NCBI GenBank assembly: GCA_022800755.1
Contig: JAAWQX010000006.1
Coordinates: 42,297 to 106,296 of the forward strand
Direction of reading: 5' to 3'
Length of the DNA stretch: 64,000 bases
Source of the DNA: Oscillospiraceae bacterium
Lineage (GTDB): Bacteria; Bacillota; Clostridia; Oscillospirales; Oscillospiraceae
Positions 45,437-54,030 of the stretch are shown here, one piece after another. The notes beneath the pieces were generated by a model. The model was not told the origin of the DNA, searched no databases, and was given only the letters and a program-made list of their open reading frames with translations. Positions within the stretch are counted from its first letter, which is position 1, and each line of letters starts with the position of its first letter. The position numbers were made by a program, and so were the translations under genes.

Positions 45437-46477
45437 ATGAAAAAGACCGTTGCTGTCATCTTCGGCGGCTGCTCGCCGGAATATCCGGTATCCTTGCAGT
45501 CCGCCGCTTCCGTAATTGCCCACATCGACCGGGATTGCTACGAGATTGTACTGCTGGGCATCACCCGGGACGGCGCGTGGTACCGCTACTATGGCGACCC
45601 CGCCGGACTTGCCGACGATACCTGGCACACCCACGACTGTATCCCCGCCGTGCTCTCCCCAGACCGCACCAAACAGGCGGTCATTGAGTTCACGGAGACC
45701 GGCATCAAACAAACACGCATCGATCTGGCGTTTCCGGTGCTTCACGGGCAAAACGGCGAGGATGGCACCGTACAAGGTCTCATTGCCTTAGCTGGCATCC
45801 CTTTGGTAGGCTGCGGCGTGCTCTCCAGCGCCCTTTGTATGGACAAGGACCGCGCCCATAAGCTGGCTTCCTTGGCCGGCGTCAAGGTCCCCCGCTCCGT
45901 TACGCTCACAGGTTACAGCGATCCCATACTCCCCCGCAAAGCCGCGGACGATTTGGGATATCCCCTGTTCGTCAAACCCGTGCGGGCAGGTTCCTCCTTC
46001 GGCATCACGAAAGTTTCCCAGGCATCAGAACTGAACACCGCGGTGCAGCTGGCGTTTTTGTACGACGACCGGGTCATCATTGAACAAGCCATCGACGGGT
46101 TCGAGGTGGGCTGCGCCGTACTTGGCTGCGATGTGCTCACCGTAGGCGCAGTAGATGAAATCGAGCTTGCCGATGGCTTTTTCGATTACAAGGAAAAATA
46201 TACGCTGGAGACCTCCGAGATTCACTGCCCCGCCCGGATCGACCATGAGACCGCCCAGCGGATCAAGGACACGGCCCAGACCATCTACCGGGCGTTGGAC
46301 TGCCGGGGCTTCGCCCGGGTGGACCTGTTTTTGACCCCGGGAAACGAAATTGTATTCAATGAAGTGAACACCATCCCCGGCTTCACCACCCACAGCCGCT
46401 ATCCCAACATGATGAAGCACGCCGGGCTGGACTTCGGGCAGATCATCCAGCGGCTTTTGCGGGAGGCGGAACTATGA
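45437..46477 (+). CDS. vanG: VanG-type D-alanine--D-serine ligase
   Basis: 346-residue ATP-grasp ligase. VFPVLHG-type segment (AFPVLHGQNGEDGTVQG), LSSALCMDKDRAHKL, FVKPVRAGSSFGITKV and FNEVNTIPGFTTHSRYPNMM follow the VanG sequence very closely. EKY in FFDYKEKYTL is the mark of D-Ser-adding ligases, against the D-Ala and D-Lac types. The product D-Ala-D-Ser gives peptidoglycan precursors with lower vancomycin affinity. The ATG at 45437 has AAAGGAGG 8 bases upstream. It overlaps vanXY by 4 bases. Confidence 0.93.
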   Translation: MKKTVAVIFGGCSPEYPVSLQSAASVIAHIDRDCYEIVLLGITRDGAWYRYYGDPAGLADDTWHTHDCIPAVLSPDRTKQAVIEFTETGIKQTRIDLAFPVLHGQNGEDGTVQGLIALAGIPLVGCGVLSSALCMDKDRAHKLASLAGVKVPRSVTLTGYSDPILPRKAADDLGYPLFVKPVRAGSSFGITKVSQASELNTAVQLAFLYDDRVIIEQAIDGFEVGCAVLGCDVLTVGAVDEIELADGFFDYKEKYTLETSEIHCPARIDHETAQRIKDTAQTIYRALDCRGFARVDLFLTPGNEIVFNEVNTIPGFTTHSRYPNMMKHAGLDFGQIIQRLLREAEL

Positions 46478-47211
46478 TGACCGTGCCGCTGCGGAAGGCA
46501 GATATTTTTCAAGGCGACCTGATTTTGGTCAGCGCTACGCATCCGCTGCTGTACCCCATTGTTGGCCTGACGCCTCTGGCCGGGCAGTTCCCGGATATCC
46601 TGCTGCATTTCCGCGCCCGCCGCGCTCTAATGGGGCTGCTGGACGTGCTCAGCTGCACAAATGAAATCGTACCCGTAAGCGCTTACCGCACCCAGGCAGA
46701 ACAGGTACAAATTTACCGGGATTGCCTGCTGGAGCGCGGCCCCGATTATACCGGGCAGTTCGTCGCCCTCCCCGGCTGCAGTGAGCATCAAACGGGACTG
46801 GCCATCGACTTAGGCGAAAATATTCCGGGGCTGGATTTCATCGCGCCTTCCTTTCCCGACAGCGGTATCTGCCGGGCATTTCGTCAATTAGCGCCGCAGT
46901 TCGGCTTTGTGCAGCGGTACACCACCGGGAAAGAGCATCTCACCTGCATCGCTGCCGAGCCTTGGCACTTCCGCTATGTAGGCTGCCCCCACAGCGAGAT
47001 CATGTCCCGGGAGAGACTGTGCCTGGAGGAATATCTCCAATGGCTGCGTGGATTTTCCCAGGCCCATCCTCTGCGGGAAAACGGCGCGCAGATATTTTTC
47101 GTTCCCTACACCAAAGATTGGGTCCTTCAGCTTCCCGACGACGCGGAATACACCGTTTCCGGCAACAATCAGGATGGCTGCGTCATCACCTTATGGGAGG
47201 CGGTAACATGA
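46474..47211 (+). CDS. vanXY: VanXY-type D,D-dipeptidase/D,D-carboxypeptidase
   Basis: 245 residues, M15B metallopeptidase. Zinc ligands are in SEHQTGLAIDLG (H-x6-D, ~110-120) and EPWHFRYVG (catalytic E and third H, ~165). The order of motifs and the C-terminal extension with ISGNN-like TVSGNNQDGCVITLW match VanXY of VanG clusters. It removes D-Ala-D-Ala dipeptide and/or the terminal D-Ala, eliminating susceptible precursors. No signal peptide, as for cytoplasmic VanXY. Overlaps vanG and vanT by 4 bases each. Confidence 0.9.
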   Translation: MMTVPLRKADIFQGDLILVSATHPLLYPIVGLTPLAGQFPDILLHFRARRALMGLLDVLSCTNEIVPVSAYRTQAEQVQIYRDCLLERGPDYTGQFVALPGCSEHQTGLAIDLGENIPGLDFIAPSFPDSGICRAFRQLAPQFGFVQRYTTGKEHLTCIAAEPWHFRYVGCPHSEIMSRERLCLEEYLQWLRGFSQAHPLRENGAQIFFVPYTKDWVLQLPDDAEYTVSGNNQDGCVITLWEAVT

Positions 47212-48191
47212 GCGATACAAAGCCTGCCCGCACAGACTGGTTCCGGGTGGTCTGCGCGGTGCTGGTCGTGACCATACACACTTCTCCTCTGGAGACCGTC
47301 AGCCCCGATGCCGACTGGCTCCTTACCCGGGTCATCGCCCGGATCGCAGTCCCCTTTTTCTTTATGGCTACCGGCTATTTTTCCAGAGAAACCCTTGAGC
47401 ACGGCAGTATTATCCACAGTCTGAAAAAGCTCCTTTCCCTTTACGCTGCGGCAATCGTACTATACCTCCCCTTGAATCTGTATATGGGCGATTTGGACAC
47501 GCTCACGCCGTCCTCCCTACTTCGCGACTTGACACTGGACGGAACCTTTTACCATCTCTGGTACTTCCCCGCGGTCATTTTGGGGCTTCTCCTCGTCCGG
47601 GGCGCCGTCAAATTACTTGGCTGGACAAAAGCCGGCCTCCTCACATTCGCACTGTACGCTATCGGTCTGGGTGGCGACAGCTGGCACGGGCTGGCCGTTC
47701 TGCTCCCCGGGCTGGACCGGTTTTACGAAACTCTTTTCCAATGGATGGACTACACCCGCAATGGCCTGTTCTTTGCACCGGTCTATTTATGGCTGGGTGG
47801 GACCCTCGCTCACCGGCAGCCGGATCAAGGCATATGTGCCGTGGGCCTGCTGCTGTCCCTTTGCGCGCTGCTGGCGGAAGCCGCTCTGCTGCGCTATTCC
47901 TGGCTGTCCCGGTTCGACAGCATGTACCTGTCCCTCTTGCCCGTGAGCGTATTTCTGTTTTCCCTGCTGTCCGCCGGCGCGCCCTGTGACCGCAAGGACC
48001 TGCGGATATTTTCTCTATTGATCTACATTTTGCACCCCTGGTGTATTGTCGCTTTGCGGTTTATCGCCCGGCCGCTGGGCCTGTGGAACTTGCTGGTAAA
48101 CAACCGTTTGACCGCCTTTTTCGCCGTATGCCTGGCATCGTTCCTCGTTTCCGCAGCAGGCACCGCCCTTTGGGAAAAATGGAAATCTTAA
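47208..48191 (+). CDS. vanT: VanT-like membrane protein lacking the serine racemase domain
   Basis: 327 residues, about ten transmembrane segments, acyltransferase-3 type fold (DWFRVVCAVLVVTIHTSPL at the start, with the usual N-terminal histidine). VanT proteins of VanG/VanC clusters have this membrane part joined to a C-terminal alanine-racemase-like domain that makes D-Ser, about 700 residues in all. Here a stop and terminator follow the membrane part and no racemase is found up to rex. GGGAGG precedes the ATG, which overlaps the vanXY stop. The membrane domain may still import L-Ser. Confidence 0.82.
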   Translation: MSDTKPARTDWFRVVCAVLVVTIHTSPLETVSPDADWLLTRVIARIAVPFFFMATGYFSRETLEHGSIIHSLKKLLSLYAAAIVLYLPLNLYMGDLDTLTPSSLLRDLTLDGTFYHLWYFPAVILGLLLVRGAVKLLGWTKAGLLTFALYAIGLGGDSWHGLAVLLPGLDRFYETLFQWMDYTRNGLFFAPVYLWLGGTLAHRQPDQGICAVGLLLSLCALLAEAALLRYSWLSRFDSMYLSLLPVSVFLFSLLSAGAPCDRKDLRIFSLLIYILHPWCIVALRFIARPLGLWNLLVNNRLTAFFAVCLASFLVSAAGTALWEKWKS

Positions 48192-48192
48192 A

Positions 48193-48221
48193 AAGACCGG
48201 CACCCCGTTCGTGCCGGTCTT
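48193..48221 (+). terminator. Hairpin at the end of the van cluster
   Basis: Perfect 11-bp stem AAGACCGGCAC (48193-48203) with complement (48211-48221). The T tract is weak, so termination efficiency is uncertain. Confidence 0.7.
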
Positions 48222-48285
48222 GCCGCATTTGACGCGCCGAAACACTCTTTCGGACAAAAAAATAACGATCAGCCCCGGTTCGCTC

Positions 48286-48314
48286 TTGAAATCTTGTCCA
48301 AACCGTGGTATAGT
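48286..48314 (+). promoter_or_regulatory. Sigma-A promoter of rex
   Basis: TTGAAA (48286-48291), 17-base spacer, TATAGT (48309-48314), about 90 bases before rex. Confidence 0.82.
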
Positions 48315-48403
48315 TATTTTTATATATTGTCAATGATATCTTAGCATACTATGAGCAGCTTCCATCGTGAAAAACTGCCAAAAACCAGACAGGAGTGGGC
48401 ATT

Positions 48404-49075
48404 TTGAAAAGAGTGAAAGTATCAAATAACGTGATCCGCCGGCTTCCCCGCTATTTGCAAAAGCTGGATGAACTGGGCGAGAGCGGCGTGGACCGCATCT
48501 CCTCCGGCGAACTGGGGCGGCAAATGAATCTGACGCCCTCTCAGATCCGGCAGGATTTCAGTTGTTTCGGCGAATTCGGCCAGCAGGGCTACGGCTATAA
48601 TGTCTCCGCTTTGCGGGCAGAGATCGCAAAAATTCTGGGCATGGATCGGAACTTCACCGCTGTATTGGTGGGCGTGGGCAACATCGGTCACGCGCTGATC
48701 GATCATTTCAGCTTCCAGAACTACGGCGTGCAGCTGGTTGCCGCATTCGACGTAAAGCAGGATGTGGTCGGCACCCATATCGGCGAACTCGTGGTGCGGG
48801 ATATGAAAAGCCTCAGCACTGTGGTCGAGGAATTGCACCCGGACATCGCCGTGCTGTGCGTACCCAAATATTTTGCTAATGATGCCGCCAAAACTCTGGT
48901 AAGCGCCGGCATCAAAGGCATCTGGAATTTCACCAATGTAGAACTTGACGTCCCAGAAAATGCCACTGTGATCGAAAATATCTACTTTTCCGACAGTCTG
49001 CTGGCCCTTGGCTACTATCTGTCCGAGCGCATGGATGAAATGTCCAAAACCGTAAAAAACCACCCTGTGAACTGA
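48404..49075 (+). CDS. rex: Redox-sensing transcriptional repressor Rex
   Basis: 223 residues: N-terminal winged helix (VIRRLPRYLQKLDEL, SSGELGRQMNLTPSQIRQDF) and Rossmann domain with VGVGNIGHAL (~88) that binds NADH; C-terminal swapped helix. Rex senses the NADH/NAD+ ratio and represses fermentative and respiratory genes. The TTG at 48404 is chosen, with AGGAG 8 bases upstream; a GTG at 48395 overlaps that site. Confidence 0.96.
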   Translation: MKRVKVSNNVIRRLPRYLQKLDELGESGVDRISSGELGRQMNLTPSQIRQDFSCFGEFGQQGYGYNVSALRAEIAKILGMDRNFTAVLVGVGNIGHALIDHFSFQNYGVQLVAAFDVKQDVVGTHIGELVVRDMKSLSTVVEELHPDIAVLCVPKYFANDAAKTLVSAGIKGIWNFTNVELDVPENATVIENIYFSDSLLALGYYLSERMDEMSKTVKNHPVN

Positions 49076-49107
49076 ATGTAGCCAAAAACGACCTCTTTGG
49101 AGTGTTT

Positions 49108-50172
49108 ATGAAAAAAACTCTGATCTGCTTTTTATTGATATCGTGCCTGCTGCTCGGCGTGACCGTGGGTCTGGCCACTGCCGGCGGGGAAGACGATCCC
49201 CTCATTTCCATGAGCTGGGCCAAGACTTGGGCTGATAACCTGGTCACAGCCGCGGCTGGGCGGGCCAAAACGGACTTAACGGCCTTTGGGAAAACCGCTG
49301 TGGCGGCTTCCAAAAATCATCCGGTGACGTATACAACGTCTTATACGCTGATATCCGGAGCTACTATGGAGTTGGGTGAAGGCTGCAGTCTCGTCCTCTC
49401 TTCCGGCTCAGCCCGGATCAATATTGTCCGTGGCAGCCTGGTGAATACCACCACCGGCCAGACCGTTTCCAGCGGAGACTTGACCCTGGGCCAGATGTAT
49501 ATTGTGTGTGAAGCCTCCGCCGCCACCGTAACCACCGCGCAATCCTGCGTGATCCTGGCCGGCGGAAAAGTGAAGACTTCCGGGATCGCAACTTTTTCCG
49601 ATGTGGGTACGAATGAGTGGTTTTACCCTTATGTCACCCGCGGCGTGGCGCTGGGCTTGATCCACGGTATGACAGAAACGACTTTCGCCCCGGACCGGAC
49701 CCTCACCGTGGCCGAGACCATCACTTTGGCGGCACAGCTCCATCGGCTCAACTCCGTTGGAAACACCACGATCCCCACTTCCGGAACAGTCTGGTATGAC
49801 ACCTACCGCACTTACTGTCTCCAGCAGGGTATCATCGACGCGGGCTACGCTGATTATTCCGATACCCAGATGAACGCCCCCGCTACCCGCAGTGAGTTCG
49901 TGCATATCTTCTACCACGCCATGCCGGAGGACAGTCTCACCGCCATCAACGCGATCCCAAATGACGCGATCCCAGACCTGAAAATGACGGATGTTTACGC
50001 CGATGAGATCTACATGTTCTACCGGGCCGGCATCCTGTCGGGATATACCAATTCTGCCGACTACGCCGACCATGCTTTCGGCCCCGGCACCAGTATCCGC
50101 CGCAACGAAATGGCCGTGATCCTGGTCCATCTGGCGGATGCGTCCACCCGCGTCAGCTTTACCATCGAATAA
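49108..50172 (+). CDS. Secreted protein with three SLH domains
   Basis: 354 residues: signal peptide (~1-25, KKTLICFLLISCLLLGV), a ~150-residue beta-rich region of unknown fold, then three S-layer homology domains at ~165-220, ~225-285 and ~290-345 (FSDVGTNEWFYPYVTRGVALG and TDVYADEIYMFYRAGILSGY type motifs). SLH domains bind secondary wall polymers, so the protein is anchored to the cell surface. GGAG lies 5 bases before the ATG at 49108. The gene follows rex and ends at a strong terminator. Confidence 0.9.
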   Translation: MKKTLICFLLISCLLLGVTVGLATAGGEDDPLISMSWAKTWADNLVTAAAGRAKTDLTAFGKTAVAASKNHPVTYTTSYTLISGATMELGEGCSLVLSSGSARINIVRGSLVNTTTGQTVSSGDLTLGQMYIVCEASAATVTTAQSCVILAGGKVKTSGIATFSDVGTNEWFYPYVTRGVALGLIHGMTETTFAPDRTLTVAETITLAAQLHRLNSVGNTTIPTSGTVWYDTYRTYCLQQGIIDAGYADYSDTQMNAPATRSEFVHIFYHAMPEDSLTAINAIPNDAIPDLKMTDVYADEIYMFYRAGILSGYTNSADYADHAFGPGTSIRRNEMAVILVHLADASTRVSFTIE

Positions 50173-50174
50173 TC

Positions 50175-50211
50175 AAAAAAGCGGTTGACGCATCCTGTCA
50201 GCCGCTTTTTT
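50175..50211 (+). terminator. Terminator after the SLH gene
   Basis: 15-bp stem with one G-U pair (50175-50189 with 50197-50211), A tract before and T tract after. Confidence 0.9.
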
Positions 50212-50225
50212 AAGGAGTTTTTCAT

Positions 50226-51593
50226 ATGTCAGATACCATTGCCGCCATCGCCACCGGAGGCGTCGTGTCCGCCATCGGCATTTTGCGGGTCTCCGGGGAC
50301 GACACGCTTTCCATCATCGACCGGGTGTTCCGTCCAGTCTCCGGGCGGAAAATGTCCGAATCCCCCAACCGTCAGCTGGTCTACGGTTCCATGCTGGACA
50401 GCGACGGCACAGAACTGGACATTTGCCTGTGCACCATCACCCGCGGCCCCGGCAGCTATACCGGGGAGGACACGGCAGAATTGCAGTGTCACGGTTCCCC
50501 CACAGTTCTGCGTCAAGGCTTGGAAGCCCTGTTCCGCGCAGGTGCCCGCCAGGCCGGACCGGGCGAATTTTCCAAGCGCGCCTTTCTCAACGGCCGTATG
50601 GACCTCACCCAAGCTGAAGCCGTCATTGACATCATCCACGCGGAAACGCCCGAAGCTGCGAAGAATGCCGTAGGGCAGTTATCCGGCGCAATCTTGCGGA
50701 AAACAGACGAAATCTATGCCAGTTTGGTGGAAATTTGCTCCCATTATCACGCCGTTTTGGACTATCCAGACGAGGATATTGAGGACTTTCAGTTAAAAGA
50801 CTACGCATCCACATTAGATAACGCTATTGCATCGCTATCTGCGCTGGAAAGCAGCTTTCAGCGCGGACGCATCATGACCGAGGGCGTGCGTGCGGCAATC
50901 ATCGGCAGGCCAAACGCGGGGAAATCCTCCCTGCTCAACGCGCTTTTGGGATATGAACGGGCCATCGTCACGGACGTGGCCGGCACCACCCGGGATACCA
51001 TTGAGGAACGGGTACGGCTGGGCAATGTGCTGCTGCGTCTGACGGACACTGCAGGCATCCGTGAAACGGATGACCGCATTGAAAAAATGGGCGTGGATCG
51101 GGCCTTGTCCGCCGCGGAGACCGCTGATTTGGTCATTGCCGTGTTTGACGGCTCCGCCCCGCTCACCGAAGAGGATCACGACGCCATCCGGGCAGCGGAA
51201 TGCTGTGACAAGCGCATCGCGGTCATCAACAAAGCCGACTGCCCCCTGGTGGTAACGGCAGATGTCCTGACCGATTGTTTTCCCGAAATCTGCATCATTT
51301 CCGCCAAGGAACATGCGGGATTGGACGCATTAGAAGCCGCTGTGGCAAAACTTTTTCCCAGCCCCAATGCCCCAGTGGGCGAGATCCTCACCAACGCACG
51401 GCAGGCAGACGCCGTCACCCGGGCGTTGGAATCCCTCCGGGCCGCGAAAAACGCCATGGAACTCGGCGTTACCCCGGACGCGGTGCTCACAGAAGCGGAA
51501 AACGCGATGTCTGCGCTGGGCGAGCTCACAGGAAAAACCACCCGGGAGGATGTGACCAACCGTATCTTCTCGAGATTTTGTGTAGGAAAATAA
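50226..51593 (+). CDS. mnmE: tRNA uridine-34 modification GTPase MnmE
   Basis: 455 residues: N-terminal tetrahydrofolate-binding domain (~1-120), helical domain, G domain with GRPNAGKSSLLNAL (~225), DTAGIRETDD (~272) and NKAD (~335), and the terminal CVGK that supplies the formyl-binding cysteine. With MnmG it makes 5-carboxymethylaminomethyluridine. AAGGAG precedes the ATG. It stands without mnmG or rsmG here, unlike the common jag-mnmE-mnmG order. Confidence 0.97.
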   Translation: MSDTIAAIATGGVVSAIGILRVSGDDTLSIIDRVFRPVSGRKMSESPNRQLVYGSMLDSDGTELDICLCTITRGPGSYTGEDTAELQCHGSPTVLRQGLEALFRAGARQAGPGEFSKRAFLNGRMDLTQAEAVIDIIHAETPEAAKNAVGQLSGAILRKTDEIYASLVEICSHYHAVLDYPDEDIEDFQLKDYASTLDNAIASLSALESSFQRGRIMTEGVRAAIIGRPNAGKSSLLNALLGYERAIVTDVAGTTRDTIEERVRLGNVLLRLTDTAGIRETDDRIEKMGVDRALSAAETADLVIAVFDGSAPLTEEDHDAIRAAECCDKRIAVINKADCPLVVTADVLTDCFPEICIISAKEHAGLDALEAAVAKLFPSPNAPVGEILTNARQADAVTRALESLRAAKNAMELGVTPDAVLTEAENAMSALGELTGKTTREDVTNRIFSRFCVGK

Positions 51594-51612
51594 CAGAAAG
51601 GAATGGTACAAC

Positions 51613-52650
51613 ATGAACAACACGATGAAGTGCGTCGTTATGGCGCGTCCGGAACCCAACGCCCTGGAACTTTGGGAAAAGCCTATTCCCATCCCCGGCG
51701 ATGATGAGATTCTGGTAAAGGTCAAGGCCGCCGCCATCTGCGGCACGGATGTACATATCCGCGCCTGGAACGACTGGACGCAAAAGCGCATGATGCCCCC
51801 TGTCACCATCGGCCACGAATACTGCGGTGAAGTGGTGGAGATCGGCAAGAATGTCAAAGGCATCAAGGTCGGCGATATCGTTACCCCCGAATCCCACCTG
51901 CCCTGCAATATCTGCCCCGACTGCCGGCGCAACAATCGGCACGTATGCCAGCATACGGGGTTGATGGGCGTCACCCGGGACGGCGGGTTCGCGGAATATG
52001 TCGCTTTCCCCGCCGAGATCGCCTATGTGGCACCTCCCGGCGTGGATTATAAGACCCTGTCCATTCTGGAGCCGTTCGGTCAGGCTGTCCATGCGGTGAT
52101 GGACTACCCGGTCTGCGGTCAGACTGTTGCTATCGTGGGCTGCGGTCCCATCGGTATCATGTGTGTGATGGTGGCCAAGCGCATGGGCGCGGCTAAAATC
52201 ATTGCCGTGGAACTCAATGAGGCCCGCGGCCAGTTGGCGCTGGATAACGGCGCAGACGTGCTGGTGAACCCGCTGAAGGTCGACCCTGTGGAAAAAATCA
52301 TGGAGCTTACCGGCGGCGTAGGCGTGGACATCGCCATTGAGATGTCCGGCAGCGTCATCGCCGAGGAACAGGCAACAAGGTACATCCGCCCCGAGGGCAA
52401 ATTCGTGGTAGCGGGCCTGCCCTCCGAACCGTTCACATTCAATTTGTCGGAATTCGCTTACAAGGGCATCACCCTCCACGGCGCAGCAGCACGGCTGCTG
52501 TACGAGACCTGGGACCAAATTGACATGCTGCTGAAACAGGGCTTGCGGCTGGACAACATTGTGACCCACGAACTGCCTTTGGAAAAATTCAACGAAGCCA
52601 TTGACCTGATGGAACAGGGCAAGTGCGGAAAAGCTTTGCTCATTCCATAA
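51613..52650 (+). CDS. tdh: Zinc-dependent alcohol dehydrogenase, L-threonine 3-dehydrogenase-like
   Basis: 345 residues of the MDR family. Catalytic zinc ligands in CGTDVH and GHEYCGE; structural zinc cysteines in CNICPDCRRNNRHVC (~97-112); NAD motif VGCGPIGIM (~175). EPFGQAVHA, EMSG and LYETWDQID match threonine dehydrogenase, which makes 2-amino-3-ketobutyrate from threonine. A sorbitol/galactitol dehydrogenase role cannot be excluded; no kbl gene is adjacent. GAAAGGAATGG precedes the ATG, 19 bases after mnmE. Confidence 0.8.
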   Translation: MNNTMKCVVMARPEPNALELWEKPIPIPGDDEILVKVKAAAICGTDVHIRAWNDWTQKRMMPPVTIGHEYCGEVVEIGKNVKGIKVGDIVTPESHLPCNICPDCRRNNRHVCQHTGLMGVTRDGGFAEYVAFPAEIAYVAPPGVDYKTLSILEPFGQAVHAVMDYPVCGQTVAIVGCGPIGIMCVMVAKRMGAAKIIAVELNEARGQLALDNGADVLVNPLKVDPVEKIMELTGGVGVDIAIEMSGSVIAEEQATRYIRPEGKFVVAGLPSEPFTFNLSEFAYKGITLHGAAARLLYETWDQIDMLLKQGLRLDNIVTHELPLEKFNEAIDLMEQGKCGKALLIP

Positions 52651-52698
52651 GTGCAAACCCTTGTGCCGCAAGGCCCGCAACCCGGAGTTGACAAAAAG

Positions 52699-52733
52699 AA
52701 ACCCGCCGATGGTTGTCACTTTCGGCGGGTTTT
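52699..52733 (+). terminator. Terminator after tdh
   Basis: Stem AAACCCGCCGA (52699-52709) with TCGGCGGGTTT (52722-52732), 12-base loop, T residues after. Confidence 0.88.
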
Positions 52734-52763
52734 GCTACTGTGTGGGCAAAGGAGGTCGAAGTT

Positions 52764-53990
52764 ATGAATGAAACCGAAGCGAACACTTTGGGTCTGCGCA
52801 TCCAGGCGGGACGCAAAGCCGCGGGCTTGTCCCAAGAGGCGCTGGGCGAGCAATTGGGTGTATCCCGGCAAGCCGTGAGCAAGTGGGAATCCGACGCCGC
52901 CATCCCGGAGTTGGAAAACCTCATTGCCATGAGCCGGCTGTTCGGCGTGTCCGTGGGCGTGCTATTGGGGGTGGAATCCGCCTCCGCCGAGGAACCGTCG
53001 GACAAAGAACTGGCCGCGGTGGAGGCCATCGCGGAAAAGTATGCGGAGCAAGCCTTTCCCACCAAGCGGCTCAAACGAATGGGATTAACCGCAGCTGTTA
53101 TTGTCTTGATTATTGCGGTCGGAATCTGGGTCATGCAGTGGAAAAACAATCTGCGCATCACAGACCTGAACGAACAACTGGTCGCTCTGCAAACGCAGAT
53201 GAATGATATCCAAAATGACGTGGCGGGACTTACTACCCAGATGCGTGAATTGCTGCACGAACAAGATGGACTCGTTTCCAACGCTCAGTGGGACATTGGC
53301 CGGGTCAATTTAGAAGAAGATACCGTATCCGTCAACTTCTATCTATCCCCCAAACTCAACACGGAAACGACCGAGGCTATGCTGGTCGCCACACTGCCGG
53401 ACGGTTATAGTCAGTCTGAAATGATGCAGCCCGGGAATACCGCCAGAGGCTTTTTCAGCGTAAAAAACTGGGAGTTGCCCATGATGCAGAATATTCGGAT
53501 TTCCGTCATTTTTACGGACAACGGCGTGGCCCAGCAGGAGGAATTGCGGATTCTGGACCTGCGCCCGGAAAATTTTACCCTGAGTGTGGACGGTTTTCTG
53601 GCTTGTCACTACACGGAATACAGCCGAACGGTGCAAATCAAGTCCTTTAATCTCACCATATACTCACCCGACCATCATGTGTACCCCCTCTCCGGGGAAT
53701 TATGCCTGTTTCGCAATGGGGAAACCGAGCCGGAAGTGAGCATTCCTTTCACGACGCTGCTGCGCGAAAGTCACGACTCGTTGAAGCCAAAATATGATGT
53801 GCAGCTAGAAGATATGACCGGGTATGAAACCAGCTTTGAGCTGAGCGATGGCGACACCGTAGCCGCAGCCATTCGGGTCACGGATAATTACGGTTCGAGC
53901 CATTATGCCGGGGTGAAAATTTTTGCGCTCGACTCAAGCGGAAAAATTTTTGTCGATCAACCGACTGACTGGCAGCCCGGAACAACCTGA
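52764..53990 (+). CDS. XRE-type regulator with transmembrane segment and external domain
   Basis: 408 residues: HTH-XRE at ~8-65 (GLSQEALGEQLGVSRQAVSKWE), one transmembrane helix at ~108-128, a coiled-coil stretch and a ~250-residue beta-rich extracytoplasmic domain without recognised family. The layout suggests a DNA-binding protein tethered to the membrane that reads an envelope signal. AAGGAGGT lies 7 bases before the ATG at 52764. Single gene between two terminators; targets unknown. Confidence 0.82.
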   Translation: MNETEANTLGLRIQAGRKAAGLSQEALGEQLGVSRQAVSKWESDAAIPELENLIAMSRLFGVSVGVLLGVESASAEEPSDKELAAVEAIAEKYAEQAFPTKRLKRMGLTAAVIVLIIAVGIWVMQWKNNLRITDLNEQLVALQTQMNDIQNDVAGLTTQMRELLHEQDGLVSNAQWDIGRVNLEEDTVSVNFYLSPKLNTETTEAMLVATLPDGYSQSEMMQPGNTARGFFSVKNWELPMMQNIRISVIFTDNGVAQQEELRILDLRPENFTLSVDGFLACHYTEYSRTVQIKSFNLTIYSPDHHVYPLSGELCLFRNGETEPEVSIPFTTLLRESHDSLKPKYDVQLEDMTGYETSFELSDGDTVAAAIRVTDNYGSSHYAGVKIFALDSSGKIFVDQPTDWQPGTT

Positions 53991-53993
53991 CAT

Positions 53994-54030
53994 AAAACCC
54001 CGCTGTGAAGTAATTTCACAGCGGGGTTTT
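53994..54030. terminator. Bidirectional terminator between convergent genes
   Basis: Perfect 16-bp stem AAAACCCCGCTGTGAA (53994-54009) with complement (54015-54030). It overlaps the stop of the methyltransferase gene on the other strand. Confidence 0.92.

Noticed and set aside
48315..48360. Rex operator upstream of rex (autoregulation)
   Set aside because: TTGTCAATGATATCTTAGCA only half matches the Rex consensus TTGTGAAN4TTCACAA.
51526..52719. 397-codon reverse ORF over tdh
   Set aside because: Antisense of a zinc dehydrogenase with intact motifs.
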